64,000 nt of DNA from the NCBI RefSeq assembly GCF_004521915.1, contig NZ_SDKD01000009.1, positions 124,001-188,000 of the forward strand. Direction: 5' to 3'. The stretch is from Brevibacillus migulae (GTDB lineage: Bacteria; Bacillota; Bacilli; Brevibacillales; Brevibacillaceae). Below are positions 1-9,525 of the stretch, in pieces. A program made the position numbers and the translations under genes. Below the pieces are notes generated by a model. It was not told the origin of the DNA, did not search any database, and saw only the letters and a list, made by a program, of their open reading frames with translations. The stretch's first letter is position 1; every line of letters begins with the position of its first letter.

Positions 1-348
1 CTGGACGACTGCCTCTCCCCACTGAAAAATATCCCCGATGCATACTTCATCCTCAAGCAGCCCGGTCACAGTCAGGTTTTCACCGAAAGCCCCAAATCTC
101 ATCTCTTTTCCCAATCGCTCAGCCCAATACGGGTAATGCTCGTATGGATAAACACAGACGGCCTTTTCCACTCCACCGTGGTACACGAGATCGGCTTGCT
201 CATCGCCATCCAGATTGACTTTGGAAAGAAAGAGCTCACCTTCAACCGGTTCTTTAAAAATGCCTGTCTCGACTTCTTTTCCTTGGTATAGCAAACGCTG
301 CGGTCTTCCTACATTTACGGAAATGATCTCAATGGATGGTGCTGACAT
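1..348 (-). CDS. MOSC domain protein (YiiM-like), 3' part cut by window edge
   Basis: The frame opens with ATG at 348 and stays open to base 1, giving the first 116 residues. It begins MSAPSIEIISVNVGRPQ, followed by GKEVETGIFKEPV, LVYHGGVEKAVCVYPYEHY and FGENLTVTG. These are hallmarks of the N-terminal MOSC region of YiiM-type proteins. MOSC domains are sulfur-carrier folds linked to molybdenum cofactor and to 6-N-hydroxylaminopurine detoxification; which role applies here cannot be seen. A purine-rich stretch (AGAGAGGG) lies about 7 bases before the start. The conserved MOSC cysteine and the C-terminus would lie outside the window. The family call is fairly safe; the substrate is unknown. 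Confidence 0.8.
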   Translation of the reverse strand, partial: MSAPSIEIISVNVGRPQRLLYQGKEVETGIFKEPVEGELFLSKVNLDGDEQADLVYHGGVEKAVCVYPYEHYPYWAERLGKEMRFGAFGENLTVTGLLEDEVCIGDIFQWGEAVVQ

Positions 349-381
349 GTGCTTTCCCTCTCTTTCTTATCTCTCTGTTGT

Positions 382-612
382 CAAACATTGTGGTGGGGGA
401 AGGGAAGAGAGGGCGGGGCTGCGTAGTTGCCACACCCGCAAGGAAGTGTTTACTGTCCGGTTCCGCTTACAAAAACGGTACGTCGCGCAAAAGTTTCAAG
501 GAAGCATATTCAACCGACGAGGTTGCGCGACAAGCGTGTACCGTTTTTGTAAGCTCCACCTTTGTAGGTATGGCAAAAAACTACGCCCGTCCCTCTCTTC
601 CCTTCCTCATGT
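382..612. repeat. Long palindromic intergenic repeat, copy 1
   Basis: A 231-base element fills the gap between the MOSC gene and the methyltransferase. A second copy in the same orientation, about 90% identical by eye, is at 12547-12778. The outer arms (GGAAGGGAAGAGAGGG near 399 and its complement near 590-606) and the inner arms (GCTTACAAAAACGGTAC at 465-481 and its complement at 538-554) can fold into one long hairpin. The inner stem carries a paired A-T to C-G change between the copies, which suggests selection on structure. No transposase or coding frame is evident. It could be a MITE-like element or a structured RNA. Confidence 0.8.
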
Positions 613-670
613 CACGATTGCATAATGTCAAACTGATAAAACATGTTATTAGAAATCCTTTAACATCAGC

Positions 671-704
671 AAAAGGAGTTGAGCCCATCGGTCCAACTCC
701 TTTT
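671..704 (-). terminator. Intrinsic terminator of the methyltransferase gene
   Basis: A perfect 11-base inverted repeat (AAAAGGAGTTG / CAACTCCTTTT) with a 12-base loop lies about 30 bases past the methyltransferase stop on the minus strand. The stem ends in a T run on that strand. Confidence 0.65.
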
Positions 705-734
705 CATCTTGTAAATGAGCTCGGTTATCCATGT

Positions 735-1475
735 TTATTTGGCTTGCATCACATAAAATACGTAACCATAGTAGGCGGAGTATAGTCGATACAGATCGAT
801 TTCTTGCTGGGCAACAGCCAAATGTGCCAGCTTTTCTTCGTTGTCTTTGTATTGCTCGCGCAGGACAGCGATTCGCTCTTCCAGTGGCTGATAATATTCC
901 CACCAGCCTGCCTCCGGAAGGATGAAATGACCTACCACCTCGAAGCCTGCTTGCTCAATGAGTGCGAGATTCCCGTCTACATCCTGCATGCCGGGATAGT
1001 TCTCTGTCCAAAATTCGGCGATCTCAACCGGCGGAGCCGCTCGCAGCCAGGTCAGCTCGGAAACGACGATCGATCCATGCGGCTTCAAAAGCGGACGCCA
1101 TGTACGCAGGCCGTGTTCAAAGCCCATGATATAAATCGCGCCTTCGGACCAAATCAAATCGAAGCTTCCCGCTGCAAATGGCAACGAAAACATCGAGGCT
1201 TTTTGGGCTGTCACCTGTTCGCTTACTCCAGCTGTTTGTGCACGCCGGTTTAATTCGTCCAGAAAAGGTTCATGCGTATCGACAGCCGTAATGGTTCCTG
1301 CTGACAGCTTCGCGAGCTCGATCGTCTGCGCGCCTGGCCCGCAGCCGACATCCAAAATGTGCGGATGCTTTGGCACTTCAGACAACATGCGATATGCCCT
1401 GCGTGTCGATTCATTGTTCCCCGGGCCTTCACGCAAAAGATCCCGATGAATTTTAAAAAAGAAATGGTTGCTCAA
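735..1475 (-). CDS. Class I SAM-dependent methyltransferase
   Basis: The 246-residue product has the Rossmann-type motif I at residues 41-50 (ILDVGCGPGA), an acidic end of strand 2 (AVDTHEP) and a motif IV-like segment (FDLIWSEGAIY). These mark a methyltransferase of the Methyltransf_11/25 class. The start is TTG at 1475, preceded by GAGGGGGAA at a good distance. The C-terminal half is rich in aromatic residues (WWEYYQPL) and may shape the acceptor site, but the acceptor is not identifiable. The gene stands alone, between a terminator and a 235-base gap upstream. A soluble small-molecule methyltransferase is the safest call. Confidence 0.85.
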   Translation of the reverse strand: MSNHFFFKIHRDLLREGPGNNESTRRAYRMLSEVPKHPHILDVGCGPGAQTIELAKLSAGTITAVDTHEPFLDELNRRAQTAGVSEQVTAQKASMFSLPFAAGSFDLIWSEGAIYIMGFEHGLRTWRPLLKPHGSIVVSELTWLRAAPPVEIAEFWTENYPGMQDVDGNLALIEQAGFEVVGHFILPEAGWWEYYQPLEERIAVLREQYKDNEEKLAHLAVAQQEIDLYRLYSAYYGYVFYVMQAK

Positions 1476-1553
1476 CGGTAGTTCCCCCTCATGTACGATC
1501 GATCACATGCTTCGGTTGCCAGCAGGATCACAGGGAGAGAGCTCGGCTTTTGG

Positions 1554-1619
1554 CTAGACGAGTCGATTCATTCCTGTTCTTCTTGCAACCTTTGCTGGCA
1601 CGTTCATGATCACATACAT
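1554..1619 (-). other. Possible 21-codon micro-ORF
   Basis: ATG at 1619 is preceded by AAGGAG with an 8-base spacer. The frame runs 21 codons (MYVIMNVPAKVARRTGMNRL and one more residue) to TAG. It lies between sdpI and the methyltransferase, on the same strand as both. Only the ribosome binding site supports it. It may be a leader peptide or chance. Confidence 0.2.
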
Positions 1620-1660
1620 CCCAACCACTCCTTCATTCTTTCAATACCATGAAGTATAAA

Positions 1661-1680
1661 TTTGCCAATTGCATTTGGCA
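1661..1680 (-). terminator. Weak terminator-like hairpin after sdpI
   Basis: A perfect 7-base inverted repeat (TTGCCAA / TTGGCAA, 6-base loop) lies 31 bases past the sdpI stop. It is followed on the minus strand by ATTTATA rather than a clean T run, so termination would be weak. Confidence 0.35.
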
Positions 1681-1710
1681 AGCTTTTCCTGCCGCTTGTG
1701 CATGGCCCGC

Positions 1711-2346
1711 CTATCGTTGCATACGCCGGTGAAGGATAAAGGAATACACGATGGGCAAAGCGATGGAAACGATGATGACGCTAAGCACCAGAATCGGACT
1801 TTCCCGCAAAGCAGGAAGAAAAGCAGCCAGTATGAGCAGCAATCCAGCCAATACCCAAACGGGAGCCGCCATCCGGTGGGTCTTGCGCCAGATCCCCTCA
1901 TCCGCCATTGTCCATGGTGTCCGGATGCCGATGAAATGATTGCTCCGGACTTGCCCCAAGTAGTTTCCGACGATGACCCAGACCAACCCGAGCAGCAGAT
2001 GGACGAAAATGCGCACGTCCAAAGAAACACCCAGATTGTTCATCACCAGAAATAGATACGATACGCTCAACAAGATGAGGACAGCAAAGCGGATCGCTTC
2101 ATATGCTTTCGGGAATTTCTCGTAATTTTGTTTTTTCGGATCGAGCTTGCGCGTAAACAGGAGCGCCCCCATAATCACCGAGCTGATCACGACATAGATC
2201 ACAAAAAACAGCGGCTTGCTCTGGAATCCGTCTGCAATCCCCTCGCTGTTGAAGTGGACGGCCATCTGCTCTGGAAGATCACCATACGTAAAGATACCCG
2301 CCAGCAAAGGCAAAGACCAGATAATCATCATGACAAATCTATTCAT
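1711..2346 (-). CDS. sdpI: SdpI/YhfL-type immunity-like membrane protein (DUF1648)
   Basis: The product starts at ATG 2346 after AGGAGGG (MNRFVMMIIWSLPLL) and is 211 residues long. It has six likely membrane helices and the DUF1648 signature near the N-terminus (GDLPEQMAVHFNSEGIADG), plus the SdpI-type segment (GIRTPWTMADEGIWRKTHR). In Bacillus subtilis SdpI protects the cell from the SdpC toxin and sequesters SdpR at the membrane. Here the start overlaps the end of sdpR by 8 bases (ATGAATAG), implying translational coupling. No sdpABC toxin genes lie nearby, so this may be an immunity or signalling pair without its own toxin. Confidence 0.85.
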   Translation of the reverse strand: MNRFVMMIIWSLPLLAGIFTYGDLPEQMAVHFNSEGIADGFQSKPLFFVIYVVISSVIMGALLFTRKLDPKKQNYEKFPKAYEAIRFAVLILLSVSYLFLVMNNLGVSLDVRIFVHLLLGLVWVIVGNYLGQVRSNHFIGIRTPWTMADEGIWRKTHRMAAPVWVLAGLLLILAAFLPALRESPILVLSVIIVSIALPIVYSFILHRRMQR

Positions 2347-2626
2347 GCTTGCTTCCCTCCTCTTCCGTTTTCCCACCGATAATCTCAAAAAACCACCCCA
2401 TCACATCCTGTACCACCGTTGTATTTAAGGAATACAGGATGCTTTGACCCTTCCGCTCATCCAGGACCAGCTTCGCATGCTTGAGAATGTTCAAGTGGTG
2501 AGAGATGCTGGGCTTTGTCATGCTGAAATGATCGGCGATCTCCCCCGCTGACATATCTCGCTCCTTTAAAAGACGAATGATCTGTCGCCGTGTAGGGTCT
2601 GCTAAAGCTTTGAACGTATCATTCAT
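2339..2626 (-). CDS. sdpR: ArsR/SdpR-family autorepressor
   Basis: A 95-residue winged-helix protein of the ArsR family. The N-terminal helices (FKALADPTRRQIIRLLKERD) and the recognition region (FSMTKPSISHHLNILKHAKL) match the family closely. The metal-binding ELCVCDL-type motif of metal-sensing ArsR members is absent, as in SdpR. In B. subtilis SdpR represses its own sdpRI operon and is relieved by membrane SdpI. The gene order sdpR-sdpI with overlap is the same here. A palindrome 37-60 bases upstream is a candidate operator. Confidence 0.85.
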   Translation of the reverse strand: MNDTFKALADPTRRQIIRLLKERDMSAGEIADHFSMTKPSISHHLNILKHAKLVLDERKGQSILYSLNTTVVQDVMGWFFEIIGGKTEEEGSKHE

Positions 2627-2662
2627 GTGGCCACAACCTTTTCATGCGGTTCTTTTAGATTA

Positions 2663-2686
2663 TTAGATAACTCTCTAAATATCTAA
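2663..2686. promoter_or_regulatory. Candidate SdpR operator
   Basis: A perfect 7-base inverted repeat TTAGATA-N10-TATCTAA lies 37 bases upstream of the sdpR start, in AT-rich promoter DNA. Size and position suit an ArsR-type dimer and autoregulation; this is inferred, not shown. Confidence 0.5.
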
Positions 2687-2812
2687 CAACATCCTATCGT
2701 CTTCCCTTCAAGATGTCAAGGAATGTTCACCTACTTTCTAGTTACTGACAAGTTTTCATTCCGGATTTTCGGGTATAGTGTATTAGGATAATTAGGAGCA
2801 AGGAGCATACAC

Positions 2813-4720
2813 ATGACATTTCGAAGAAAAGTCACCATGATCATTGCCATCACGATTTCGAGTGTTTTTATTCTAGGTTCCATCGCCAGCATCTTGACAA
2901 CGAAACGAGAGCTTGAGAGCAGCGCCCAGCAATGGCAAAAAGCTGAAGCTGAGATGATCAAGACAAGCATTGAGACCTCTGAAGACATGATGGAAGAAAT
3001 GGAAGCCAGTCTGGGCAACCAGCTCTATTCTGCCAGCGTCGCGATCAAACTCGCCCTTGCTGACAAAAAACTGAAAGATATTACCCTCGAAGAACTGAAG
3101 AAGGTACGAGATGATGTAAAAGTCTCTCATATTTCCTTGTTCGTACGTAAGGACTCCAAAGAACCCGGGCGCCCGGATATCGTGTGCGTCATGAGTACGG
3201 ACGAAGCGGAAATCGGCTTGAATGCAAAAAACTGGGGCGACTATTGGTATGCTTCCCTTATTGAATTATTTGACCGCAAGCCTGTGACCACCTCGCTCGG
3301 CCAAAAGCTCTCCAATTACTGGGCGGGTCCCATCTCTGTAGCGGAATCGAATCCCGAGCACATGGATAAATGGGGGTATTACTTTGATGGCACTTCGGAT
3401 TTCATGATTAATCCATATATCCGGGATGCCCGAATCGGCAGGGTCAATAACCAGATCTCCGGTCCCGAGGCCATTATGGGCAAAGCGGTCCAAGAGAATA
3501 GCCACCTGCTCGAAATGGCGATTGTCAATCCAGCAACGTTTGGCAAGCCGGAAAAAGTAGGCATTGAAACGGAAATCCTTGATCTTCCCGTCCCTTATGG
3601 CCATTATTCCTATGAGACTCCTGCAGATCAGGATGCGATTCGACAAGTGCAGCAAACCGGACATACCGTGACACAAGCTGATCATGCAAATGGACAAAAC
3701 GTATATAAAACGTATACAGCCTTAGATACGCCTATCGGAAAGAGAATCTTGATAACGGTTGCGAGCACCACAACCATTGACTCCGTCCTCCATGGCAAAT
3801 TGATTGGAGATCTGATCATTTTACTTGCGGTCATAGTTACTTCCATCGTTTTGGGCTCACTGCTTTCAAGGGTTCTCGTCGGCCCGCTTGACGCCATCAC
3901 CAAGCAAATTCAAGCGATTGCCGAGGGGGATTTCAAGCTCAAGCAACGCGGGCCGATGCAAAAAAGCGAAGAGCTGATCCTTTTGGAGAAAACCATCCAA
4001 TTGATGGCCCAATCATTGGAGTCGATGACAACTTCTCTGTACTCCAAAAATGAAGAGCTGAGTCAATTGTTCCTGCAGACAATCTATTCGCTGGCCAAAA
4101 GCGTGGATGCTCGAGATGAATACACCTCTTATCATTCTCGAAACGTTGCGACCTACGCCTATGTGACTGCGGTCAATCTGGGGCTCCCAGAGGAAGAATC
4201 GCTCAACATCTTTATGGGGGGGCTTTTGCACGATATCGGGAAAATCGCTACCCCGGAGCACATCCTGAACAAAAAAGGAAAGCTGACGGAACAGGAATTT
4301 TCGATTATGAAGCTGCATCCTGTGCAAGGCTTTGAGATCGTCAAGGATATCGCGCCGCTTTGTGAAAAAGGTATTGATAAAATGTGCCTCTATCACCATG
4401 AGCGATTGGATGGTTCCGGCTATCCCTATGGCCTGCGCGGGGACGAGATCCCGCTGTCAGCCCGAATCCTCGCTGTGGCCGATACGTATGACGCGATCAC
4501 GACCAGCCGCTCATATCGGATTGCCATGTCCCATGACTTCGCGATGGAAGAGCTGAAAAAGGGAATTGGTGACAAGTATGATTATCAGGTGGTTCAGGCA
4601 TTTCAAGAAGTAATCCTTGATTCACGGATGTTTGAATCGCTTGTCGAACAACTTCCTTTCCCTACGGAAATCGGGAAGATGGGGAATGCACGTCCGAATG
4701 TGGCCCAGCAAAGCGAATAG
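2813..4720 (+). CDS. Membrane sensor with HAMP and HD-GYP domain (c-di-GMP phosphodiesterase)
   Basis: The 635-residue protein has an N-terminal membrane helix (residues 7-28), a roughly 300-residue extracellular sensor, a second helix near 326-350, a HAMP segment (LVGPLDAITKQIQAIAEGD), a short coiled coil, and a C-terminal HD-GYP domain from about 425. The HD pair (GGLLHDIGKIATPEHIL) and the GYP motif (HHERLDGSGYPYGLRGDEIP) are intact, so it should hydrolyse c-di-GMP. ATG at 2813 follows AAGGAG. The gene stands alone; an extracellular ligand probably tunes its activity. The sensor fold (Cache-like) is a guess from size. Confidence 0.9.
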   Translation: MTFRRKVTMIIAITISSVFILGSIASILTTKRELESSAQQWQKAEAEMIKTSIETSEDMMEEMEASLGNQLYSASVAIKLALADKKLKDITLEELKKVRDDVKVSHISLFVRKDSKEPGRPDIVCVMSTDEAEIGLNAKNWGDYWYASLIELFDRKPVTTSLGQKLSNYWAGPISVAESNPEHMDKWGYYFDGTSDFMINPYIRDARIGRVNNQISGPEAIMGKAVQENSHLLEMAIVNPATFGKPEKVGIETEILDLPVPYGHYSYETPADQDAIRQVQQTGHTVTQADHANGQNVYKTYTALDTPIGKRILITVASTTTIDSVLHGKLIGDLIILLAVIVTSIVLGSLLSRVLVGPLDAITKQIQAIAEGDFKLKQRGPMQKSEELILLEKTIQLMAQSLESMTTSLYSKNEELSQLFLQTIYSLAKSVDARDEYTSYHSRNVATYAYVTAVNLGLPEEESLNIFMGGLLHDIGKIATPEHILNKKGKLTEQEFSIMKLHPVQGFEIVKDIAPLCEKGIDKMCLYHHERLDGSGYPYGLRGDEIPLSARILAVADTYDAITTSRSYRIAMSHDFAMEELKKGIGDKYDYQVVQAFQEVILDSRMFESLVEQLPFPTEIGKMGNARPNVAQQSE

Positions 4721-4771
4721 CATAAACCTGGCTGCTCTACGTCCATGAGGATGCCGTCGCGGCCAATTAAA

Positions 4772-4810
4772 AAAAGAGGGATGGCTTACTTGTGTAAGCA
4801 TCCCTCTTTT
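4772..4810. terminator. Bidirectional terminator between HD-GYP gene and gatB
   Basis: A long stem (AAAAGAGGGAT-GGCTTAC / GTAAGC-ATCCCTCTTTT) with a 4-base loop, flanked by A and T runs on opposite sides, sits between two convergent genes and can serve both. Confidence 0.85.
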
Positions 4811-4814
4811 GTGT

Positions 4815-6251
4815 TTATTGTTTGGATAACACGTCATTCAACAATTTGTTGACCATCGGCGGATTCGCTTTGCCTTTGGTTTGCTTCATGACTTGGCCGA
4901 CAAAGAAGCCGAGCGCTTTCTCGTTGCCGTTTTTGAAATCCTGTACGACCTTCGGATTGCCTGCTACCACTTCCTCGACGATCCGCTGCAGCTCACCTTC
5001 ATCGCTGATCTGCACCAGCCCCTGCTCTTCCACGATTTTTGCCGGATCTTTGCCGGTCTCCACCATTTCCTTGAAGACGGTTTTGGCGATCTTGGAGGAG
5101 ATGGTTCCTTTTTCGATCAGCTTGATCATTTCCCCGAGGCCTTGCGGGGTGATTTTCACATCGGAAAATTCCAGGTTGTTGGCGTTCAGATATCCAAGCA
5201 GCTCTACCATCAACCAGTTGGCAGCCAGCTTCGGATCTGCGCCTGTCTTGACCGTTTCGTCGTAGAAATCTGCAGAATCCTTGGTCATGGTGATGATTCC
5301 GGCATCATTCGAAGACAGGCCATATTGCTCCACATAGCGTGTCTGACGCGCGTCCGGCAGCTCGGGAATCGTCTGCTTCACGGAATCGATCCACTCTTCC
5401 GGGATTTGCAATTTCACCAGATCAGGGTCTGGGAAATAGCGATAGTCATGGGCTTCTTCTTTGGAGCGCATGGAAATCGTCTTTTTCTCGCCCTCGTCCC
5501 AGCGGCGTGTTTCCTGAATGATTTTCCCACCGGTTTTGATCACGTGCTTTTGGCGGTCGACTTCATATTCCAGTGCCGTCTGCACAAAACGGAAAGAGTT
5601 CATGTTTTTCAATTCGGTCTTGGTGCCGAATTCGGCTTGTCCGACCGGGCGGATCGATACGTTGGCATCGCAGCGCAGCGAGCCCTGCTCCATTTTCACA
5701 TCGGACACTTCGGTGTACTGCAGGATCGCTTTCAGCTTCTCCAGATACGCCTTGGCCTCTTCTGGCGAGCGCAGATCCGGTTCGGAAACGATCTCGATCA
5801 GCGGCACACCGACGCGGTTGAAGTCGACCAGCGAGCCGCCGCCATAGGGAGCATGGGTCAGTTTCCCCGCGTCCTCCTCCATATGGATGCGCGTGATCCC
5901 GATGCGCTTCTTCTCGCCATTCACTTCGATGTCGATCCAGCCGTTGTAGCCAATCGGTTGATCGTATTGCGAGATCTGATAAGCCTTCGGCGAATCCGGG
6001 TAGAAGTAGTTTTTGCGATCGAATTTGGTCTCGCGGGAAATCTCGCAATTGAGCGCGAGCGCCGCTTTCATGGCAAACTCCACAGCTTGCTTGTTGAGCA
6101 CAGGCAGGACACCAGGATGGCCCAGACAGATCGGGCATGTATGCGTATTGGGCGGCGCTCCGAATTCGGTCGGGCACCCGCAAAAGATTTTACTGTTGGT
6201 CGATAGCTCGGCATGAACCTCCAAGCCGATGACGGTTTCAAACTGGCTCAT
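4815..6251 (-). CDS. gatB: Asp-tRNA(Asn)/Glu-tRNA(Gln) amidotransferase subunit B
   Basis: The 478-residue product opens [19 protein letters not shown] and carries the GatB hallmarks ([20 protein letters not shown] with paired cysteines, [22 protein letters not shown]-like [10 protein letters not shown]) and a C-terminal YqeY-like tRNA-binding tail. GatB binds misacylated Glu-tRNA(Gln) or Asp-tRNA(Asn), phosphorylates the side chain and accepts ammonia from GatA. It is the last gene of gatCAB; its ATG lies 6 bases after the gatA stop, preceded by GGGG. Its stop is 5 bases from the terminator. Full length for the family. Confidence 0.97.
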   Translation of the reverse strand: MSQFETVIGLEVHAELSTNSKIFCGCPTEFGAPPNTHTCPICLGHPGVLPVLNKQAVEFAMKAALALNCEISRETKFDRKNYFYPDSPKAYQISQYDQPIGYNGWIDIEVNGEKKRIGITRIHMEEDAGKLTHAPYGGGSLVDFNRVGVPLIEIVSEPDLRSPEEAKAYLEKLKAILQYTEVSDVKMEQGSLRCDANVSIRPVGQAEFGTKTELKNMNSFRFVQTALEYEVDRQKHVIKTGGKIIQETRRWDEGEKKTISMRSKEEAHDYRYFPDPDLVKLQIPEEWIDSVKQTIPELPDARQTRYVEQYGLSSNDAGIITMTKDSADFYDETVKTGADPKLAANWLMVELLGYLNANNLEFSDVKITPQGLGEMIKLIEKGTISSKIAKTVFKEMVETGKDPAKIVEEQGLVQISDEGELQRIVEEVVAGNPKVVQDFKNGNEKALGFFVGQVMKQTKGKANPPMVNKLLNDVLSKQ

Positions 6252-6257
6252 GAAAGC

Positions 6258-7730
6258 TTACCCCCTCACCAATTCCGGTTTGCGCTGATGATGGCTTGTC
6301 GCTTGCTCATAGGCATGCGCCACGCGCAGGATCGTCGCTTCGTCGAATGCTTTTCCGACGAGCTGCATGCCGATCGGCAGACCATTTGCGGAAAAGCCGC
6401 ATGGCACGCTGATGGCTGGCAGACCCGCGAGGTTTACCGGAACGGTACAAATATCTTCGAGATACATCTTCACCGGATCATCGAGCTTGTCGCCCAGCTT
6501 GAAGGCCGTAGTCGGTGTGGTCGGGTGAAGGATGACGTCATATTGGTCAAAAGCAGCCTGGAAGTCGCGAATGATCAACGTACGCACCTGCTGCGCCTTT
6601 TTGTAATAAGCATCGTAGTAGCCTGCGGATAATGCGTAAGTACCCAGCATGATCCGGCGCTTTACCTCTGCCCCGAAGCCTTGGCTGCGGGATTCCTTGT
6701 ACATTTCCAGCAGATTCGCCGCATTGTCTGCGCGCACGCCGTAGCGAACGCCGTCAAAGCGCGCGAGGTTGGACGATGCTTCCGAGGAGGACAGCAGATA
6801 GTAAGCCGGAACCGCGTATTCGGTATGCGGCATCGAGATCTCTCCCCATGTCGCGCCCATGCTTTCCAGCTGCTTCAGCGCTGCGAGTACAGCCTCTCTG
6901 ACTTCCGGATCGATTCCTTCTCCGATCAGCTCGCGCGGTACCCCGATGCGAAGTCCTTTGACCTCACCTGTCAGCGCTGCGCGGAAGTCAGGCACATCTA
7001 CGTTGGCAGAAGTCGAATCCAGCTCATCGTAGCCGGCAATCGCCTGCAGGACGTACGCTGCATCCTCCACATTTTTCGTGATCGGACCGATTTGATCCAG
7101 GGAAGAAGCAAAGGCAACCAGTCCAAAGCGGGACACGCGGCCGTATGTCGGCTTCATTCCCACGACGCCGCAGAACGCTGCAGGCTGGCGAATCGAACCG
7201 CCTGTGTCCGAACCAAGCGTAAAGAAAAATTGGCGCGCTGCCATCGCTGCTGCAGAACCGCCGCTGGATCCACCCGGCACATACTCGGGATTCCACGGGT
7301 TTCTCGCCGGATAGAATCCGGAGTTTTCGTTGGAGCCTCCCATGGCAAACTCATCCATGTTGCATTTTCCGACGATCACGGCATCTGCCTCACGCAGCTT
7401 GCTGCTCACCGTTCCATCATAGAGCGGGTCGTAGTTGGACAAAAATTTGCTTGCGCAGGTAGTTACGATCCCTTTTGTGACGATGTTATCCTTTACCCCT
7501 GCCGGCAAGCCAAACAGCAGTCCCAACTGCTCGTCCCCTTTGGCCAGACGCTCGTCCAGCGCTTTTGCCTGCTGGCGCGCTCCTTCTTCATCTACGCGCA
7601 GGACCGCTTTGATGGTATCATCCGTCTCGCTTACCTGCTTGAGCGATGCTTCCACGAGATCGCTCACACTGAGCTGCTTGCTGCGCAGCTGGCTATGTAT
7701 ATCCGACAGTTTTTGATCAAATAGTGACAC
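6258..7730 (-). CDS. gatA: Asp-tRNA(Asn)/Glu-tRNA(Gln) amidotransferase subunit A
   Basis: The 490-residue amidase-signature enzyme contains the catalytic triad: lysine in [10 protein letters not shown], cis-serine in [11 protein letters not shown] and nucleophile serine in [16 protein letters not shown]. It hydrolyses glutamine and channels ammonia to GatB. The start is GTG at 7730, with GGAGAC a short distance upstream. It sits 26 bases after gatC and is followed closely by gatB, as in most Firmicutes. Length and motifs are typical. Confidence 0.97.
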   Translation of the reverse strand: MSLFDQKLSDIHSQLRSKQLSVSDLVEASLKQVSETDDTIKAVLRVDEEGARQQAKALDERLAKGDEQLGLLFGLPAGVKDNIVTKGIVTTCASKFLSNYDPLYDGTVSSKLREADAVIVGKCNMDEFAMGGSNENSGFYPARNPWNPEYVPGGSSGGSAAAMAARQFFFTLGSDTGGSIRQPAAFCGVVGMKPTYGRVSRFGLVAFASSLDQIGPITKNVEDAAYVLQAIAGYDELDSTSANVDVPDFRAALTGEVKGLRIGVPRELIGEGIDPEVREAVLAALKQLESMGATWGEISMPHTEYAVPAYYLLSSSEASSNLARFDGVRYGVRADNAANLLEMYKESRSQGFGAEVKRRIMLGTYALSAGYYDAYYKKAQQVRTLIIRDFQAAFDQYDVILHPTTPTTAFKLGDKLDDPVKMYLEDICTVPVNLAGLPAISVPCGFSANGLPIGMQLVGKAFDEATILRVAHAYEQATSHHQRKPELVRG

Positions 7731-7756
7731 TGAAGTCTCCTCCTTTCGCCGATGCC

Positions 7757-8047
7757 TTATTCAAATACCGCCGGCACTTTGATTTGCCCGTCCTCATGCT
7801 CCGGTGCATTCCGCAAGACTTCTTCCTGCGGCAGGGATGGGCGATTGACGTCTTCGCGCATCACATTTTTCACATCCGTCGCGTGACTCGTAGCCGGAAC
7901 ATCCGATGTATCCAATTCATCCAGCTTGGCTGCAAAAACCAGAATCGCATTCAAATCATTCGTAACTCGCTCCGCCTCATCTTCTGTCAATTGCAGACGC
8001 GCAAGATTGGCCACATGCTCTACTTCTTTTCGTGTAATGGCACCCAT
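7757..8047 (-). CDS. gatC: Asp-tRNA(Asn)/Glu-tRNA(Gln) amidotransferase subunit C
   Basis: The 96-residue GatC starts at ATG 8047 ([20 protein letters not shown]). It is preceded by GGAGGTGG, which decides this start over an in-frame ATG 12 codons upstream. GatC wraps around the GatA-GatB interface and stabilises the complex. The helix pair and the extended segment with [15 protein letters not shown] are conserved features. It is the first gene of the operon, with a good sigma-A promoter about 90 bases upstream. Confidence 0.95.
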   Translation of the reverse strand: MGAITRKEVEHVANLARLQLTEDEAERVTNDLNAILVFAAKLDELDTSDVPATSHATDVKNVMREDVNRPSLPQEEVLRNAPEHEDGQIKVPAVFE

Positions 8048-8132
8048 TTCACTCCACCTCCAAAAACGTGCTAAAGAAAACACGGCTGCTCCAAGCCATG
8101 GAAAACAGCCTCAATGCTATATCATAACTTCG

Positions 8133-8162
8133 ATCATACTTGAATAAAGCAGCGATAGTCAA
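8133..8162 (-). promoter_or_regulatory. Sigma-A-type promoter of gatCAB
   Basis: On the minus strand, TTGACT and TATGAT are separated by 18 bases, about 86 bases upstream of gatC. Confidence 0.65.
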
Positions 8163-8240
8163 TTTGCTTGGTCGGAATTTATCGGTTTAAAGCGATCAAA
8201 TATTTTTTACCTCAATTTTTCGCCAAGAACCAACATGTCA

Positions 8241-9386
8241 CTAGGATCTGCCTCTGCTTTTCGCCCTTCCCGCCATCAGCAGGCTGTAAGCAACCCCCAG
8301 CAGCGAAAGTACAGCCATGACGGTATACAGCATACTGCCGCCATACACCTCAAAAATCCAGCCGCCGATCACGGAGCCAAAAATACCTGACACGCCGAAG
8401 AACAGTACCGCGAGAATGGTTTGTCCCGTCGCTCTCCATTCTTCCGGGATGATCGTGTACAAATATTGAATCGCAGCGGTGTAAAACAGGACAAACGTGA
8501 CACCCTGCAGCAGCTGGAGATACACCACGAGATGCGGATCCGTTACGATCGACGAGAGATAAAAACGGATGGCGTAGATCCCTCCCGCAGCCGTGATCAC
8601 CTTCCATTCATTCCCCGGCTTGACGAAGCGATGACTCATCGCAAAAAAGAGCACCTCCACCAGCGTCATCAGGAACCATGCTTGCCCGATCAACCGGATA
8701 TTGCCTCCCAACGACTCCACATAAATCCCGATGAAATTGTCATTCAATCGGTGGGGAATCGCCAGCAGAAATACGAGAATAAAGAAGGTAATCGTCTCCC
8801 GCTTGGCAAAAAAAGCCCGCAAATCCTTCCATGCGAGCTTCTTCGCGTTCGCAGGGACATCCGGCAGCGCCAGACCAAATAACAGCGTAATCAAACCGTA
8901 GCCGAGAAAGAGAACCATCATGCTGCCCATGCCGAAATGGTCCGAGCTGTACCCGATGATCAGCGAAGCACAGGCATAACCAAGCGCGCCGAACATGCGA
9001 ACCGACCCATAATTGATTTGATGCTTCTGCGAAAGCTGAAAATTCAGGCTTTCCGTCAATGGATCGGTGGGCATGAAGAAAAAATACATCAGCCCGACAA
9101 GCAGTATCAGCAAGGAAAGCTGCGTAGTCTGAAATAAAAGCGTTCCCACGAGAATGGATGCAGATAAGATCAGCAACAGCACTTTCTTGACCGTTTTCGT
9201 TTTGTCGCTGACGACTCCCCATAAAGGCTGGGAGAACATCCCGACAAGACCGCCCATGGCAATCAGAAAACCAATCTGTGTCTTGGATACGCCTTGAGCA
9301 GACAGATAGACCGGAAGAAACGACAGGAACACGGAAAACATGGAAAAGTAAAAGAAATTATAGGATCGTAGCAGTGTCATAGACAT
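8241..9386 (-). CDS. MFS transporter (MFS_1-like / PPP family)
   Basis: A 381-residue protein with about 12 membrane helices and the MFS loop 2-3 motif (GGLVGMFSQPLWGVVSDKTKTVKK). The N-terminus (LLRSYNFFYFSMFSVFLSFLPVYLSAQG) resembles the MFS_1-like group that includes phenylpropionate and nucleoside permease relatives. The start at ATG 9386 follows GGGGGGAAG. The gene is single, downstream of psd and its terminator. The substrate cannot be read from sequence; efflux or uptake of a small organic compound is possible. Confidence 0.85.
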   Translation of the reverse strand: MSMTLLRSYNFFYFSMFSVFLSFLPVYLSAQGVSKTQIGFLIAMGGLVGMFSQPLWGVVSDKTKTVKKVLLLILSASILVGTLLFQTTQLSLLILLVGLMYFFFMPTDPLTESLNFQLSQKHQINYGSVRMFGALGYACASLIIGYSSDHFGMGSMMVLFLGYGLITLLFGLALPDVPANAKKLAWKDLRAFFAKRETITFFILVFLLAIPHRLNDNFIGIYVESLGGNIRLIGQAWFLMTLVEVLFFAMSHRFVKPGNEWKVITAAGGIYAIRFYLSSIVTDPHLVVYLQLLQGVTFVLFYTAAIQYLYTIIPEEWRATGQTILAVLFFGVSGIFGSVIGGWIFEVYGGSMLYTVMAVLSLLGVAYSLLMAGRAKSRGRS

Positions 9387-9480
9387 GTCGGCAAGCTTCC
9401 CCCCGTATGTGTAAGTAAAACTTCAATAGAAGCAACCCCGAAGAAGTTGTCGAGACCTTCTTTAGAGGAAGTTTTTCATG

Positions 9481-9525
9481 CGGTATCAGGCTGATTCGCC
9501 GTGAAGCTTATCTTTTCTGATACCG
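9481..9525. other. Inverted repeat beside the psd terminator
   Basis: CGGTATCAG (9481-9489) and CTGATACCG (9517-9525) are perfect complements with a 27-base loop. The repeat lies between the upstream flank of the MFS gene and the psd terminator. It may be an operator or add to termination; no function can be assigned. Confidence 0.35.

Noticed and set aside
1491..1652. A 53-codon plus-strand frame starting MYDRSHASVASR
   Set aside because: It has no ribosome binding site and odd composition, and lies opposite a minus-strand gene gap with no support.
4881..6206. A 441-codon open frame on the plus strand
   Set aside because: It lies fully antisense to gatB, has no ribosome binding site, and its composition (His/Arg/Leu-rich) is that of a reversed coding strand.
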